From an uncultured Aquimarina sp. (GTDB taxonomy: Bacteria; Bacteroidota; Bacteroidia; Flavobacteriales; Flavobacteriaceae): 64,000 nt of DNA. Within the stretch, counting starts at the first letter, position 1. The number at the start of each line of letters is the position of its first letter. This document shows, in pieces, positions 56,372 to 64,000 of the stretch. The stretch lies in NCBI GenBank assembly GCA_947497175.1, contig CANMFM010000011.1, positions 62,001 to 126,000 of the forward strand, read 5' to 3'. The position numbers and the translations under genes are program-made. The notes beneath the pieces are model-generated. The model worked only from the letters and a program-made list of their open reading frames with translations. It was not told the DNA's origin and made no database searches.

Positions 56372-56672
56372 AATTCTCAAAATTTTATTTTTGGCTCACA
56401 AATTGAATGTGATTTCAGAATAAGAAAGATCACATCGGTGTGAGTGATCCGCTGTAGTGGATTGTGTAGAAGGCAGGTACATTTTCAGCCAAAAGTCTTG
56501 TCATCCTGAGCGTGTTGAAGGATCGATACAATTTTTATTCGTTTCGGTACAAAAAATCAATTACTTGAGGTAAAAGTATATTGAACTCACGTTGTTTTAA
56601 CGAAATAATTTCGGTAAGATCGCTAGCAAACCAGACTGTTGCTTTGTACCTTTTAACCTTTATCCACTATAT
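56372..56672. other. Gap between convergent operons with a dispersed-repeat-like element
   Basis: No gene. It holds an imperfect hairpin around 56431-56450 (GATCAC...GTGATC) and, at 56498-56524, the text TTGTCATCCTGAGCGTGTTG followed by AAGGATC, which has the form of a dispersed repeat seen in many bacterial genomes. Confidence 0.5.
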
Positions 56673-57890
56673 TTATGATTCTTGGTAATTAAGAATAGTC
56701 CAATGATCATTGGTTGCAAACTCTCCCTTTTTCCATTGGGTAAGCTCTGATTCTGTAAGCAAGCAGTCATCTAGTTGTTTCGTTACCCGGTTTACATCAA
56801 TATGTTGACCAATAAAAACAAGTTCTATCTTTCGGTCACCAAAAAGAGGGTCCCATTGCGCCTCAATCATTTTTTGATTATTAACAAAAGGGGCATAACC
56901 GATTCTTTCGCTAAAAGGCATTGAAGCCCACCAAACTCCTGCGGGGTCAGTTTTAAGTGATCCCCCTGCAGAACCCCAAACAAGAGCTTGATCGGGTCGT
57001 GAAGCAAGCCAGAATAGACCTTTACTACGAATAATATTAGATGGGAAATGTTGCGTAGCAAAATCTAAAAACCGTTTAGGGTGAAAGGGTTTATGCCTTC
57101 TATACACAAAAGAACCTATTCCGTATTCTTCGGTTTCAGGGATGTGTTCGTTTTCAAGTTCTCGAATCCATCCTGCCGAGGCTTCTGCTTCCTCAAAATC
57201 AAATAGACCTGTATCTATTACTTCATGCAGTGCAACTTGAGAATTTTGAGCAGGAAGGATATGGGCATTAGGATTTAATTTATGGATAATATCATATAGA
57301 TTTCTTAATTCGGATTCGGTAACCAAATCAACTTTATTTAACAAAATCACGTTTGCAAACTCTACCTGGTCGGTCAGCAAGTTGACAATAGTACGGTCAT
57401 CTCCTTCAATGTTTGTAAGATCCCTATCAGTCAAATATTGTGGGCTGGAAAAATCCTTTAGAAAATTAAAGGCATCTACAACAGTGACCATGGTATCAAC
57501 ATAGCTAAACCGGCTTACATCCAGTGCTCCATCTTCACTAACAAAACTAAAGGTTTGTGCCACAGGTATGGGTTCTGAAATCCCGGTACTTTCAATAATC
57601 AGATAATCAAAACGTTGTTCTTTAGCTAGTTTTTCTACTTCAATCATAAGGTCTTCTCTTAAAGTACAGCAAATACAGCCATTAGACATCTCTACAAGTT
57701 TTTCTTCTGTCCTAGAGAGCGTGTTTTCGTTTTCAACGAGTTGTGCATCAATATTGACTTCACTCATATCATTAACGATAACGGCAACTTTGAGTCCTTC
57801 TTTGTTATGTAAAATATGATTTAAAAGTGTTGTTTTTCCTGCACCAAGAAATCCACTTAATACAGTTACGGGCAATTTTTTTATCGACAT
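56673..57890 (-). CDS. COG0523 GTPase, probable zinc metallochaperone (ZNG1/ZagA/YeiR type)
   Basis: A G3E GTPase of 405 residues. Walker A is [15 protein letters not shown] (about 13-27), the metal-binding motif [11 protein letters not shown] gives the family's CxCC, the G4 motif is LLNKVDL and ESTGISEP is the family string. The C-terminal CobW_C domain follows ([17 protein letters not shown], ending before residue 400). Zur-controlled members deliver zinc to client enzymes such as methionine aminopeptidase or folE products when zinc is scarce. It is last in the leftward operon behind the palindrome at 60601. Confidence 0.9.
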   Translation of the reverse strand: MSIKKLPVTVLSGFLGAGKTTLLNHILHNKEGLKVAVIVNDMSEVNIDAQLVENENTLSRTEEKLVEMSNGCICCTLREDLMIEVEKLAKEQRFDYLIIESTGISEPIPVAQTFSFVSEDGALDVSRFSYVDTMVTVVDAFNFLKDFSSPQYLTDRDLTNIEGDDRTIVNLLTDQVEFANVILLNKVDLVTESELRNLYDIIHKLNPNAHILPAQNSQVALHEVIDTGLFDFEEAEASAGWIRELENEHIPETEEYGIGSFVYRRHKPFHPKRFLDFATQHFPSNIIRSKGLFWLASRPDQALVWGSAGGSLKTDPAGVWWASMPFSERIGYAPFVNNQKMIEAQWDPLFGDRKIELVFIGQHIDVNRVTKQLDDCLLTESELTQWKKGEFATNDHWTILNYQES

Positions 57891-57908
57891 GAATATTTTA
57901 TTTAAAAT

Positions 57909-58739
57909 TTACTCTTTTAATGTTACGGTTCGAGTTACATTGTTAAAAGGCCCTGGAATAAGTTTCCCTGTCTCATCAAGTAATTCCAATTGAATGGTAA
58001 CTTCTCCCATTGGGAGCCCTTTGATTACTTGCGGAGCCCATTCGGTAATCATAAATTGTTCACCATTAATAGTGGCACGAACTTTATGACCGTTTTCTGA
58101 AAGCGTTGTATTGAGGACAAAAAAGTCTAATAAAATTTGTTGTGTGTCTTTCCCTGTATATTCTCCTTTTGGTCTGCTATAAATAAGTGTTGGTGCTTTC
58201 ATATCTAAGCCAAAAGTATCTTTTGGATCATTACCTATCATAAGCCTACGAACAACTACAGAATTCTCGTTTTTTACAGATTCATGAAATGAACGGCTTA
58301 AAAAAGCAACCAAATGATGTACCCCTTCAGGAACTTCTTTTTTAAATTTTGGTTCGTAATGAGCAGAATAGGGTTGGTTGTCCAAAATGAAATGTATATG
58401 TTGTCCTTTTCCAGAGTTAGCTAGCTTCTGGGCATTTGGACCTTTTGTTTGTGCACCTAATTCATAATTTTCTACGTTGAAGGAAAACTCCATTTCTCCT
58501 GACTTTGCTGCTTTGATATCCTCTGGGGTATCTAAAACAAGAGCAGCATCAGCATATGATGGAGAACCTTCTAGTTTTTCTAGTGTAATTTTTGGTTTAG
58601 CAGTTTCTACTACTTCTTTTTCAACATTGTGGGTTACGCTTTCATCTTCGCTAGCAGCTTTTTTCTCTTGCTTACAAGCGGTAGTGATAAAAAATATCAG
58701 GGATAAAGCAATAATTAGATGATGTGTGTTTTTCTTCAT
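57909..58739 (-). CDS. Lipoprotein of unknown function in the COG0523 operon
   Basis: A lipoprotein of 276 residues (lipobox TTAC, Cys about residue 22). After a Lys/Glu-rich linker comes a beta-rich region with several His (GKGQHIHFILDNQPYSAHYE, VPEGVHHLVAFLSRSFHESV) and an Ig-like end (PMGEVTIQLELLDETGKLIP). I recognise no named domain with confidence. The His pairs and position 18 bp before the metallochaperone gene suggest a periplasmic or outer-membrane metal-binding role. Confidence 0.65.
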   Translation of the reverse strand: MKKNTHHLIIALSLIFFITTACKQEKKAASEDESVTHNVEKEVVETAKPKITLEKLEGSPSYADAALVLDTPEDIKAAKSGEMEFSFNVENYELGAQTKGPNAQKLANSGKGQHIHFILDNQPYSAHYEPKFKKEVPEGVHHLVAFLSRSFHESVKNENSVVVRRLMIGNDPKDTFGLDMKAPTLIYSRPKGEYTGKDTQQILLDFFVLNTTLSENGHKVRATINGEQFMITEWAPQVIKGLPMGEVTIQLELLDETGKLIPGPFNNVTRTVTLKE

Positions 58740-58772
58740 TTTATTTTAGTTTTAATTAGTGTTAAATTCTTT

Positions 58773-59852
58773 TTATAGATTCTTTTTATGTAGTTCATTA
58801 AAGTTCCAAGTAGATTCGGTCCCTTGATTAGTAATAGTAATATTTCCTAATTGGGTAATACTATTGTCTTTGTTGTTTAATCGACAAATTATTTGGGTAA
58901 TTTTACTGTATTCTATCTTTGTTGAAGGTTCTATATGGATCTTGACATCACCACCAGCTATAGTAAGTTTGTCACCATTTCTGTCTAAGAGTTTGCACCC
59001 CAAATATTTCAGTTCTTGAACTATGCGGCGGTAATCATCTATAGTGCAGCTTAGATGAATCTCTTTAATTCCGTTGAAAAGCTTTTGGTCTGAGTAGGTT
59101 GGTTGTAGAAATGCTTCGCGCTTATACATAGTATAAGGTTTCTTATAAAGACTGTCCAAAAAAGCAGGATTGTAAAAACCATACCAGGTGTGCAAAGCTG
59201 TACCTGGGCTTGGTGTATAGAAAGCTTTAAACCATAAATTTTCGATATTTCTTATTGGCATGTTCACCGTTTCGGTAGCATAAAGAAATGAGTCAACAGC
59301 GGTTTTTAATTTGGGTTTAACTCCCAGATGGAAGTGCTCATTTTTATTTTTTAAAGAGAAACCGATACCGCTTTTTCCAATAGGTTCGTTGTATGAATTT
59401 TTTGGACCTAAAATCTCAATGTAATGATGATGCCCGCGTAAATAGCAAATGGATGCCTTCTCATGTATGGGAGCAAAATCTGGTAATCCCAAGTCTAGAG
59501 TGGCATATGTGTTTTTCCATTGATTATTCTGTATTAATTTTTTATAAGTAATGCTATCCACAACGATATATAAATGATCTAATAATAATTTGGATACATC
59601 GTCACCAAAAGCGGCATCAATTTTTTCTCGATCAATAATCGAAGGTTCCTTAGGCTCACGTGTTTGTTTATGGCATGAAATGAAGGTAAAACAACATAAC
59701 ATGCATAAAATGATACGACCTAATAACATATTAAAACTGTGGTAAGAAATTTTTTTTGTTAATGATTTATTTTCTCTGGAGTCGTTCTGGTTTTTTCTAA
59801 TATAGTTGCAGGAAGAAAGTATCAATAGTGTGAAAATAATTGCTTTTTTCAT
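58773..59852 (-). CDS. Lipoprotein of the DUF5829/VOC-like type in the COG0523 operon
   Basis: A protein of 359 residues if started at 59852, where it has one lipoprotein signal (MKKAIIFTLLILSSCN). A second complete signal (LGRIILCMLCCFTFISCHKQ) starts at M42 (59729) in the same frame; the true start is uncertain. The mature part has two VOC-like halves (LDHLYIVVDSITYKKLI, CYLRGHHHYIEILGPKN, then IKEIHLSCTIDDYRRIVQEL). A GHHHYIE motif is a possible metal site. Function unknown. Confidence 0.6.
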   Translation of the reverse strand: MKKAIIFTLLILSSCNYIRKNQNDSRENKSLTKKISYHSFNMLLGRIILCMLCCFTFISCHKQTREPKEPSIIDREKIDAAFGDDVSKLLLDHLYIVVDSITYKKLIQNNQWKNTYATLDLGLPDFAPIHEKASICYLRGHHHYIEILGPKNSYNEPIGKSGIGFSLKNKNEHFHLGVKPKLKTAVDSFLYATETVNMPIRNIENLWFKAFYTPSPGTALHTWYGFYNPAFLDSLYKKPYTMYKREAFLQPTYSDQKLFNGIKEIHLSCTIDDYRRIVQELKYLGCKLLDRNGDKLTIAGGDVKIHIEPSTKIEYSKITQIICRLNNKDNSITQLGNITITNQGTESTWNFNELHKKNL

Positions 59853-59913
59853 TGTCTACATTATTTAATTAATTCGAATGTTACTTTAGAATATGAGAGG
59901 ATAATAGTAGTAT

Positions 59914-60456
59914 CTAGTTAGGGGATACTTTACCATATAGCAACACTTTTTTTTCGATTACTTTTGGGGGATAAAAAATTTGGGTACCAGGATGATATAC
60001 AAAGCTTTGTGTAAAAATATTATTATATTTTATGGCCTTTCCAAGTATTGAGGTTTCCAGTATATTATTTTGTTGTCTTTGTAAATGACGAGACGCAAAT
60101 AGCATTATTCTTAAAACGGGATGGCTTTGATTTAGAAAATAATCTGGCAAGGTTTTATCTATTTGTAAGAATGTCTCATTAATGGTAAAAAAAGGTTCAA
60201 TTTCTGGTTCAAGTACTTCTCTATAGAAAAGGTTGGTATATTTTGTTGTAAAAATAACTTGAGTAATATTTTGATCCTCAATTAAGGTAATAAGACTTTG
60301 CTGGGTATCAATATCCCACCTAAAATTGGCCCCAAGTGCCGTGTAGAAATATGCTTTATTACTAGAAGTTTTTCTTAAAACGCTTTCTAAATGGTCTGTT
60401 GGGCAAATCATAAACAGACAGTTACTGGATTCTGGTTTATTAAAAGTCATACACAT
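59914..60456 (-). CDS. Hypothetical cytoplasmic protein, first gene of the COG0523 operon
   Basis: A protein of 180 residues without signal or membrane segments. Early text SSNCLFMICPTDHLESVLRK and KAYFYTALGANFRWDID and a Rossmann-like strand ITQVIFTTKYTN recall the beta-carbonic-anhydrase fold, but the metal residues of that family are not all visible, so I do not name it. The palindrome at 60601 and a TATATTTG box lie just upstream. Confidence 0.6.
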   Translation of the reverse strand: MCMTFNKPESSNCLFMICPTDHLESVLRKTSSNKAYFYTALGANFRWDIDTQQSLITLIEDQNITQVIFTTKYTNLFYREVLEPEIEPFFTINETFLQIDKTLPDYFLNQSHPVLRIMLFASRHLQRQQNNILETSILGKAIKYNNIFTQSFVYHPGTQIFYPPKVIEKKVLLYGKVSPN

Positions 60457-60586
60457 TTTACTGTATTAAATAAGAAGGAATATGGTAATCTGTTAAATAC
60501 AAACTCCTTACTAACATTCATACCTTGTCCGAATTCTCAAAATGGATTTGGTGGTCTTATTGTAAGTAAGTTTTTAAAAATTATAA

Positions 60587-60594
60587 CAAATATA
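60587..60594 (-). promoter_or_regulatory. -7 element (TATATTTG, minus strand) of the COG0523 operon
   Basis: An exact TAnnTTTG match on the minus strand. A TTG inside the palindrome is 18 bp upstream, so the palindrome covers the -33 element. Confidence 0.65.
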
Positions 60595-60600
60595 GTATTA

Positions 60601-60635
60601 TTTCAATAAATGCAACTATGTTGCATTTATTGAAA
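60601..60635. promoter_or_regulatory. Candidate Zur operator 2 (perfect 35-bp palindrome)
   Basis: TTTCAATAAATGCAAC and GTTGCATTTATTGAAA are exact complements of 16 bases around TAT. The core TGCAAC-N3-GTTGCA matches operator 1. It overlaps the promoter of the leftward operon. A perfect palindrome of this size with no T run is an operator, not a terminator. Confidence 0.8.
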
Positions 60636-60839
60636 TTCTATAAAGTGGAGCTATAAATTACAAGCTTAGGGGAGTTTGGTTACATTCGAACAGTCAACTT
60701 GTGATTCAATTTTTGTTAATTTAAAGTTAATTAACGTTAAAAAATGTTAATAATTTACACTCTGAATATGTATTTTTTTTACGAATTTGTGTTGAAGGAT
60801 TTTTCTGGTTAAATACGTATTAATACATTGTTTTTACTA

Positions 60840-60856
60840 AAGCAACAAAATTGCAA
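60840..60856. promoter_or_regulatory. Candidate Zur operator 3 (weaker) upstream of the S8 protease
   Basis: AGCAAC-AAA-ATTGCA has the core of operators 1 and 2 with one mismatch in the inner arm (ATTGC for GTTGC) and AT-rich flanks. It lies 131 bp before the protease start. Confidence 0.45.
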
Positions 60857-60986
60857 TAATAAATAGTTTACGATGTAATTTCCTTATTAATTCTTGTTTA
60901 TCAGTGATTTAACCTGCGGTTTTACCATAATGCTTTTTTCATTTGAATTTATACATTTGAATTCTAACACAAATTTTAACTCAATT

Positions 60987-62255
60987 ATGAAAAATTTAAG
61001 TAAGCTAGCTTTAGGTACACTACTTTCAGCTTTAGTAATGACTTCTTGTCAAGATGAAAATATCTCTGATGGAACTGTAGAAACAATTGTACAACCAACC
61101 AGTGCAGAAGGGAAAATAATTCCAGGTCAGTATATTGTCGTTTTCAAAGATTCTAAAATACAACCGACTTCGAAAGCTCTTGCAAAATCGGCCTTTACCA
61201 GCAGAGATGCAAAAGCCAAATCAGTTAGAGAAATTTCTGAAGTTTCTATCCAAAAGATGAATACAATTTTATTGGATTATAATGTGGATCAATCTAAAGT
61301 TTTAAATTATTACACGACTGCTATTTCTGGAATGGCGCTAAAGTTAGGAGACAATGAATTTCAGAAACTTTCTAAAGATCCTAATGTTGCATCTATTGAA
61401 TATGATAGAGAAATAAAACTACCAAAGTATGAGATTGAAGAAATAACTGAAAGTAAAATTTCTTCGAAAATGGCACAACAAACACCCTGTGGTGTCTCAC
61501 GAGCAGGAGGAGCAGCTAACGGAGCTAATAGAAACGAATGGATTTGGATAATCGATAGTGGCATTGACTTAGATCATCCAGATCTTAATGTAGTTACAGA
61601 TTCAAGATATTCAAGAACTTTTGTCGGAGGTTCTCCTAACGACTGTAATGGCCATGGAACCCACGTTGCGGGAACTGCCGGAGCAATCAATAACAATGTT
61701 GGTGTTGTAGGTGTTTCTGCTGGTGCTCCCGTTGTTTCAGTTAGAGTTTTTGGCTGTAGTGGAGGTAGTTCTACATCTACTATTCTAAATGGAATCAATC
61801 ACGTAGCAGCTAATGCTATTGCGGGTGATGTAGCTAATCTAAGTTTAGGTGGTTTCTTTGGGTCTGGATGTGCGAACAACTCTTCTTACCGTAACGCTTT
61901 ATTAAATTTGGCCAGTACAGGAACTCGTATCGCCATTGCTGCGGGTAATAGTAGCGCTAATGCTGCAAGTTATCAACCAGCTTGTGTTAATGGTACAAAT
62001 ATATATACAGTAGCTTCGATGACCTGTAGTCGAGGGTTTTCATCTTTCTCTAATTTTAATATGAATCCGATTGATGTTATTGCTACAGGAAGTAGTGTAA
62101 GAAGTACATATTTAAATGGGGGGTATGCTACATTAAGCGGGACTTCAATGGCATCGCCTCATGTTGCAGGAATTATGCATGCCAGAGGAAACGGACCAAG
62201 AACGTCTGGTACGGTAAGTAACAGAGGAGAAAACTATCCTATAGCTGTAAGATAA
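60987..62255 (+). CDS. Subtilisin-family (S8) protease, lipoprotein
   Basis: A secreted serine protease of 422 residues. The start at 60987 (MKNLSKLALG) opens a lipoprotein signal (LLSALVMTSCQ); the upstream in-frame ATG at 60894 is rejected. An I9-type propeptide follows (GQYIVVFKDSKIQP). The catalytic triad is visible: Asp in WIIDSGIDLDHPDL, His in GHGTHVAGT and Ser in LSGTSMASPHVAG; the oxyanion Asn is in IAAGNSSANA. It has no T9SS tail. A weak palindrome lies upstream. Confidence 0.92.
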   Translation: MKNLSKLALGTLLSALVMTSCQDENISDGTVETIVQPTSAEGKIIPGQYIVVFKDSKIQPTSKALAKSAFTSRDAKAKSVREISEVSIQKMNTILLDYNVDQSKVLNYYTTAISGMALKLGDNEFQKLSKDPNVASIEYDREIKLPKYEIEEITESKISSKMAQQTPCGVSRAGGAANGANRNEWIWIIDSGIDLDHPDLNVVTDSRYSRTFVGGSPNDCNGHGTHVAGTAGAINNNVGVVGVSAGAPVVSVRVFGCSGGSSTSTILNGINHVAANAIAGDVANLSLGGFFGSGCANNSSYRNALLNLASTGTRIAIAAGNSSANAASYQPACVNGTNIYTVASMTCSRGFSSFSNFNMNPIDVIATGSSVRSTYLNGGYATLSGTSMASPHVAGIMHARGNGPRTSGTVSNRGENYPIAVR

Positions 62256-62296
62256 AAGACACCGTCTTTATATTTTAAGTTGGGAAGTGTAGTTAT

Positions 62297-62326
62297 GAAA
62301 CCATCAGCTGGAGAGCAGATGGTTTC
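62297..62326. terminator. Hairpin between the protease and the Fur-family gene
   Basis: GAAACCATC and GATGGTTTC form a perfect 9-bp stem with a 12-nt loop between convergent genes. The T tract is weak. Confidence 0.65.
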
Positions 62327-62329
62327 ACT

Positions 62330-62713
62330 TTATTTACATTTATTGCAGATACCGATGACCAAGAACTGAGTCTCCTGAATGGTAAAACCTTCTAAATTTG
62401 GAATATGTAATGTATTTGGCTGGCAGGTTACTTCTTTACATACCTGACATTCAAAATGGACATGATTATGAATCTTATGAGATGTGCCACAGCTATGACA
62501 AAGTGCGTAATATGCTTTTCCATTTTTACCAGTTACAAAATGAACCTCTCCTTTTTCGGCAAATCGATCTAAAATTCTATATATGGTTGTTTTGTTGACC
62601 TTTATAGGTATTGCAGCCATAATATCTTCTGCAGACATAGCATGTTCTGTTTCAGAAAGGATTTTCTTAACAAGATTTTGCTTTTCAGTATTTCTTGATT
62701 TTTTAATTTCCAT
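62330..62713 (-). CDS. zur: Fur-family repressor, probably Zur
   Basis: A metal-dependent repressor of 127 residues. The winged helix covers residues 20-75 (MSAEDIMAAIPIKVNKTTIY, RILDRFAEKGEVHFV). The structural zinc site is shown by two CxxC pairs (FECQVC and ICNKC), and the sensing region holds HKIHNHVHFEC. The family cannot be fixed as Zur, Fur or PerR from sequence alone; Zur is inferred from the neighbouring COG0523, MerC, folE and ABC genes. The shortness (about 127 against 150) is usual for this branch. Confidence 0.85.
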   Translation of the reverse strand: MEIKKSRNTEKQNLVKKILSETEHAMSAEDIMAAIPIKVNKTTIYRILDRFAEKGEVHFVTGKNGKAYYALCHSCGTSHKIHNHVHFECQVCKEVTCQPNTLHIPNLEGFTIQETQFLVIGICNKCK

Positions 62714-63043
62714 GACATCGTATTCAAACTCCGTTACAGTATCGAAAATAGTAATTTTTTAGTCATTAGAGATTTTTTTCTATAAAATTGAAAAAAGTTA
62801 TACTTTGCTACTTCGGCTCTAGGTGGAGTATATCGAAAATGATAGTGTCTGTTAAAAAGGAAGCTGTTCCCGATATCCCAATCAAGTTGAGGATAGCCTA
62901 GTTTGTCTTTGTTTCATTACCATAGGAATACTTGATTGTACATTTTTTTATAGTAATTTTTCTAAATGCACAATACGTTAAAATAAATTAGTAAAAAATT
63001 AGTTTTATATACAATTTGAATTTTAAACCAATTAACCAAAATC

Positions 63044-63550
63044 ATGAAAACATTTAGCACATTAACAGTAATTGCAACAGTCCTTTTATTTGTATCCTGC
63101 AAACAAAATCCTGCTGAAACTCCAGAGCATAAAGCAATGGTAATTGAACATTCTGAAATGGAAGAGTCTCATAATACAATGGAGGCAGAGCACAGTTCTA
63201 TGAAAGATGATCATCAACAGATGGAAGCAGCTCATAAAGCTATCGAAAATGATTCTATTCATTTGTTAACAGAAAAGAACCATAAAGCTTTATTAGCAAA
63301 ACACAGTGAACTTATTGCTGCTCATGAGGCATTGATAAAAAAACATGCTGAGTTAGAAACAAAACATACTTCTGGTGAGATTACGCTAGAACAAATGACA
63401 ACGGAGCATGAGTCTATGAAAGCTGAACATGAAAATATGGAGAACGAACATAAAAGAATAATAGCCGAGCATAAACAAATTACCGAAGAAGATCAAAAAA
63501 TGATGAAGGAAGATCAAGAGAAATCAACAGAAGAAAATTCTGATAAGTAA
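63044..63550 (+). CDS. His-rich coiled-coil lipoprotein next to zur
   Basis: A lipoprotein of 168 residues (signal ending TVLLFVSCKQ). Almost the whole mature part is a helix in which His recurs every seven residues in units such as EHSEMEESHNTMEAEHSSM and later EHESMKAEHENMENEHK; about 19 His are present, with many Met and Glu. A His at the same heptad face is a good metal-binding surface. The length is close to the period of two long helices. No named domain is known to me. It lies beside the Fur-family gene on the opposite strand. Confidence 0.78.
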   Translation: MKTFSTLTVIATVLLFVSCKQNPAETPEHKAMVIEHSEMEESHNTMEAEHSSMKDDHQQMEAAHKAIENDSIHLLTEKNHKALLAKHSELIAAHEALIKKHAELETKHTSGEITLEQMTTEHESMKAEHENMENEHKRIIAEHKQITEEDQKMMKEDQEKSTEENSDK

Positions 63551-63566
63551 ACCTTTATCATTCCCC

Positions 63567-63607
63567 AAAAAAAGTCCTTGAAACAGTATTTCAAGGACTT
63601 TTTTTTT
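63567..63607 (+). terminator. Terminator after the His-rich lipoprotein
   Basis: AAAAAAAGTCCTTGAAA pairs exactly with TTTCAAGGACTTTTTTT around CAGTA, giving a long stem with a T run. Confidence 0.92.
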
Positions 63608-64000
63608 CAATTATGAGTTTAGAAACTTCTTACATCGATGTAAATGTAGGTATGAAAATAGACAACACACTTCAAAGCGTTTGATCAAACTACTTATAAC
63701 ACAAATAAGAGTAGAGGGTGCTTGTTGATCTCAATCCTGCATCATAATTTAATTTAGGAAAGATCGTATTCTTAAAGAACCAGGTGATTTTATCTGGTTT
63801 TTTCTTTGATTATAATTGCCTTTAGTCGTTCTAAAATAGCTTGACAGTTTTTGAAAGATCCAATTTAATCTTTTAAGTATCAAAAATACTGCTCTACATT
63901 TTTGACTTCACAATGATATGGCGAAGAGCAAATATTACCCTCTTTACTCAAGAGAATATTTATTTCGAAATTCTACCTTAGAAGTATTTAAATGAACACG
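63608..64000. other. Gene-free right end of the window
   Basis: No ORF with coding features is seen. A terminator-like hairpin AACCAG-CTGGTTTTTTC lies at 63778-63806, on the + strand, suggesting a short transcript or the end of an untranslated region. Confidence 0.5.

Noticed and set aside
60391..60609. A 72-codon ORF running through the COG0523 operon promoter
   Set aside because: It crosses the -7 box and enters the palindrome, and overlaps the first gene of the operon antisense.

Overview
The window is AT-rich chromosomal DNA from a member of the Bacteroidota, almost certainly a marine-type Flavobacteriaceae (Aquimarina-like is a guess). The reasons are the gliding genes gldB and gldC, two large secreted proteins with type IX secretion (T9SS) C-terminal tails, promoters of the TAnnTTTG type, frequent TTG and GTG starts, and a flavobacterial dcw cluster. 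Layout: 0.1-10 kb holds a chalcone-isomerase-like/DUF2147 fusion, rlmN, a polyprenyl synthase, an ECF sigma factor with a membrane anti-sigma-like partner and an exported barrel-like protein, and a 1093-residue T9SS protein. 10-19.5 kb holds dnaG (with its zinc ligands lost), a LuxR-type regulator lacking the phosphoacceptor Asp, nadE, gldBC, a T9SS protein built from 657-bp near-identical repeats, engB and a hydrolase. 19.7-35.5 kb is the division and cell-wall cluster mraZ-rsmH-ftsL-ftsI-murE-mraY-murD-ftsW-murG-murC-ftsQ-ftsA-ftsZ, preceded by tandem MraZ-type boxes; murB, murF and ddl are not in it. A yqeY gene and tRNA-Arg(TCG) follow. 
36.2-42.1 kb, directly after tRNA-Arg, is an accessory patchwork: a frameshifted lipoprotein gene, a carboxypeptidase-regulatory-domain protein, a serine hydrolase, a YdhR-like/membrane pair divergent from an HxlR regulator, a GNAT acetyltransferase and an ABM monooxygenase. 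Diverged copies of one intergenic module (tRNA-tail-like string, terminator, promoter region) separate these genes. 42.4-49.0 kb is an operon for a small exported His/Cys protein, an ABC ATPase, a siderophore-type TonB receptor interrupted by one in-frame TGA, and two ABC permeases of the DUF3526 type. 
49-63.6 kb is the most interesting part and reads as a zinc-homeostasis locus. Two long palindromes with a GCAAC-N3-GTTGC core, plus a weaker third, sit on the promoters. The first lies between a leftward operon (MerC-type membrane protein, GTP cyclohydrolase I, alpha/beta hydrolase, M14-type deacylase) and a rightward operon (LolD/MacB-like ATPase, permease with a His-rich loop, small exported OB-like protein, split 5'-nucleotidase). 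The second controls a leftward operon ending in a COG0523 zinc-metallochaperone GTPase. The third precedes an S8 protease. A Fur-family gene with two CxxC pairs (probably zur) and a lipoprotein with a His at nearly every heptad close the locus. The zinc assignment is inference from gene families and the shared palindrome; nothing here was tested by search or experiment.
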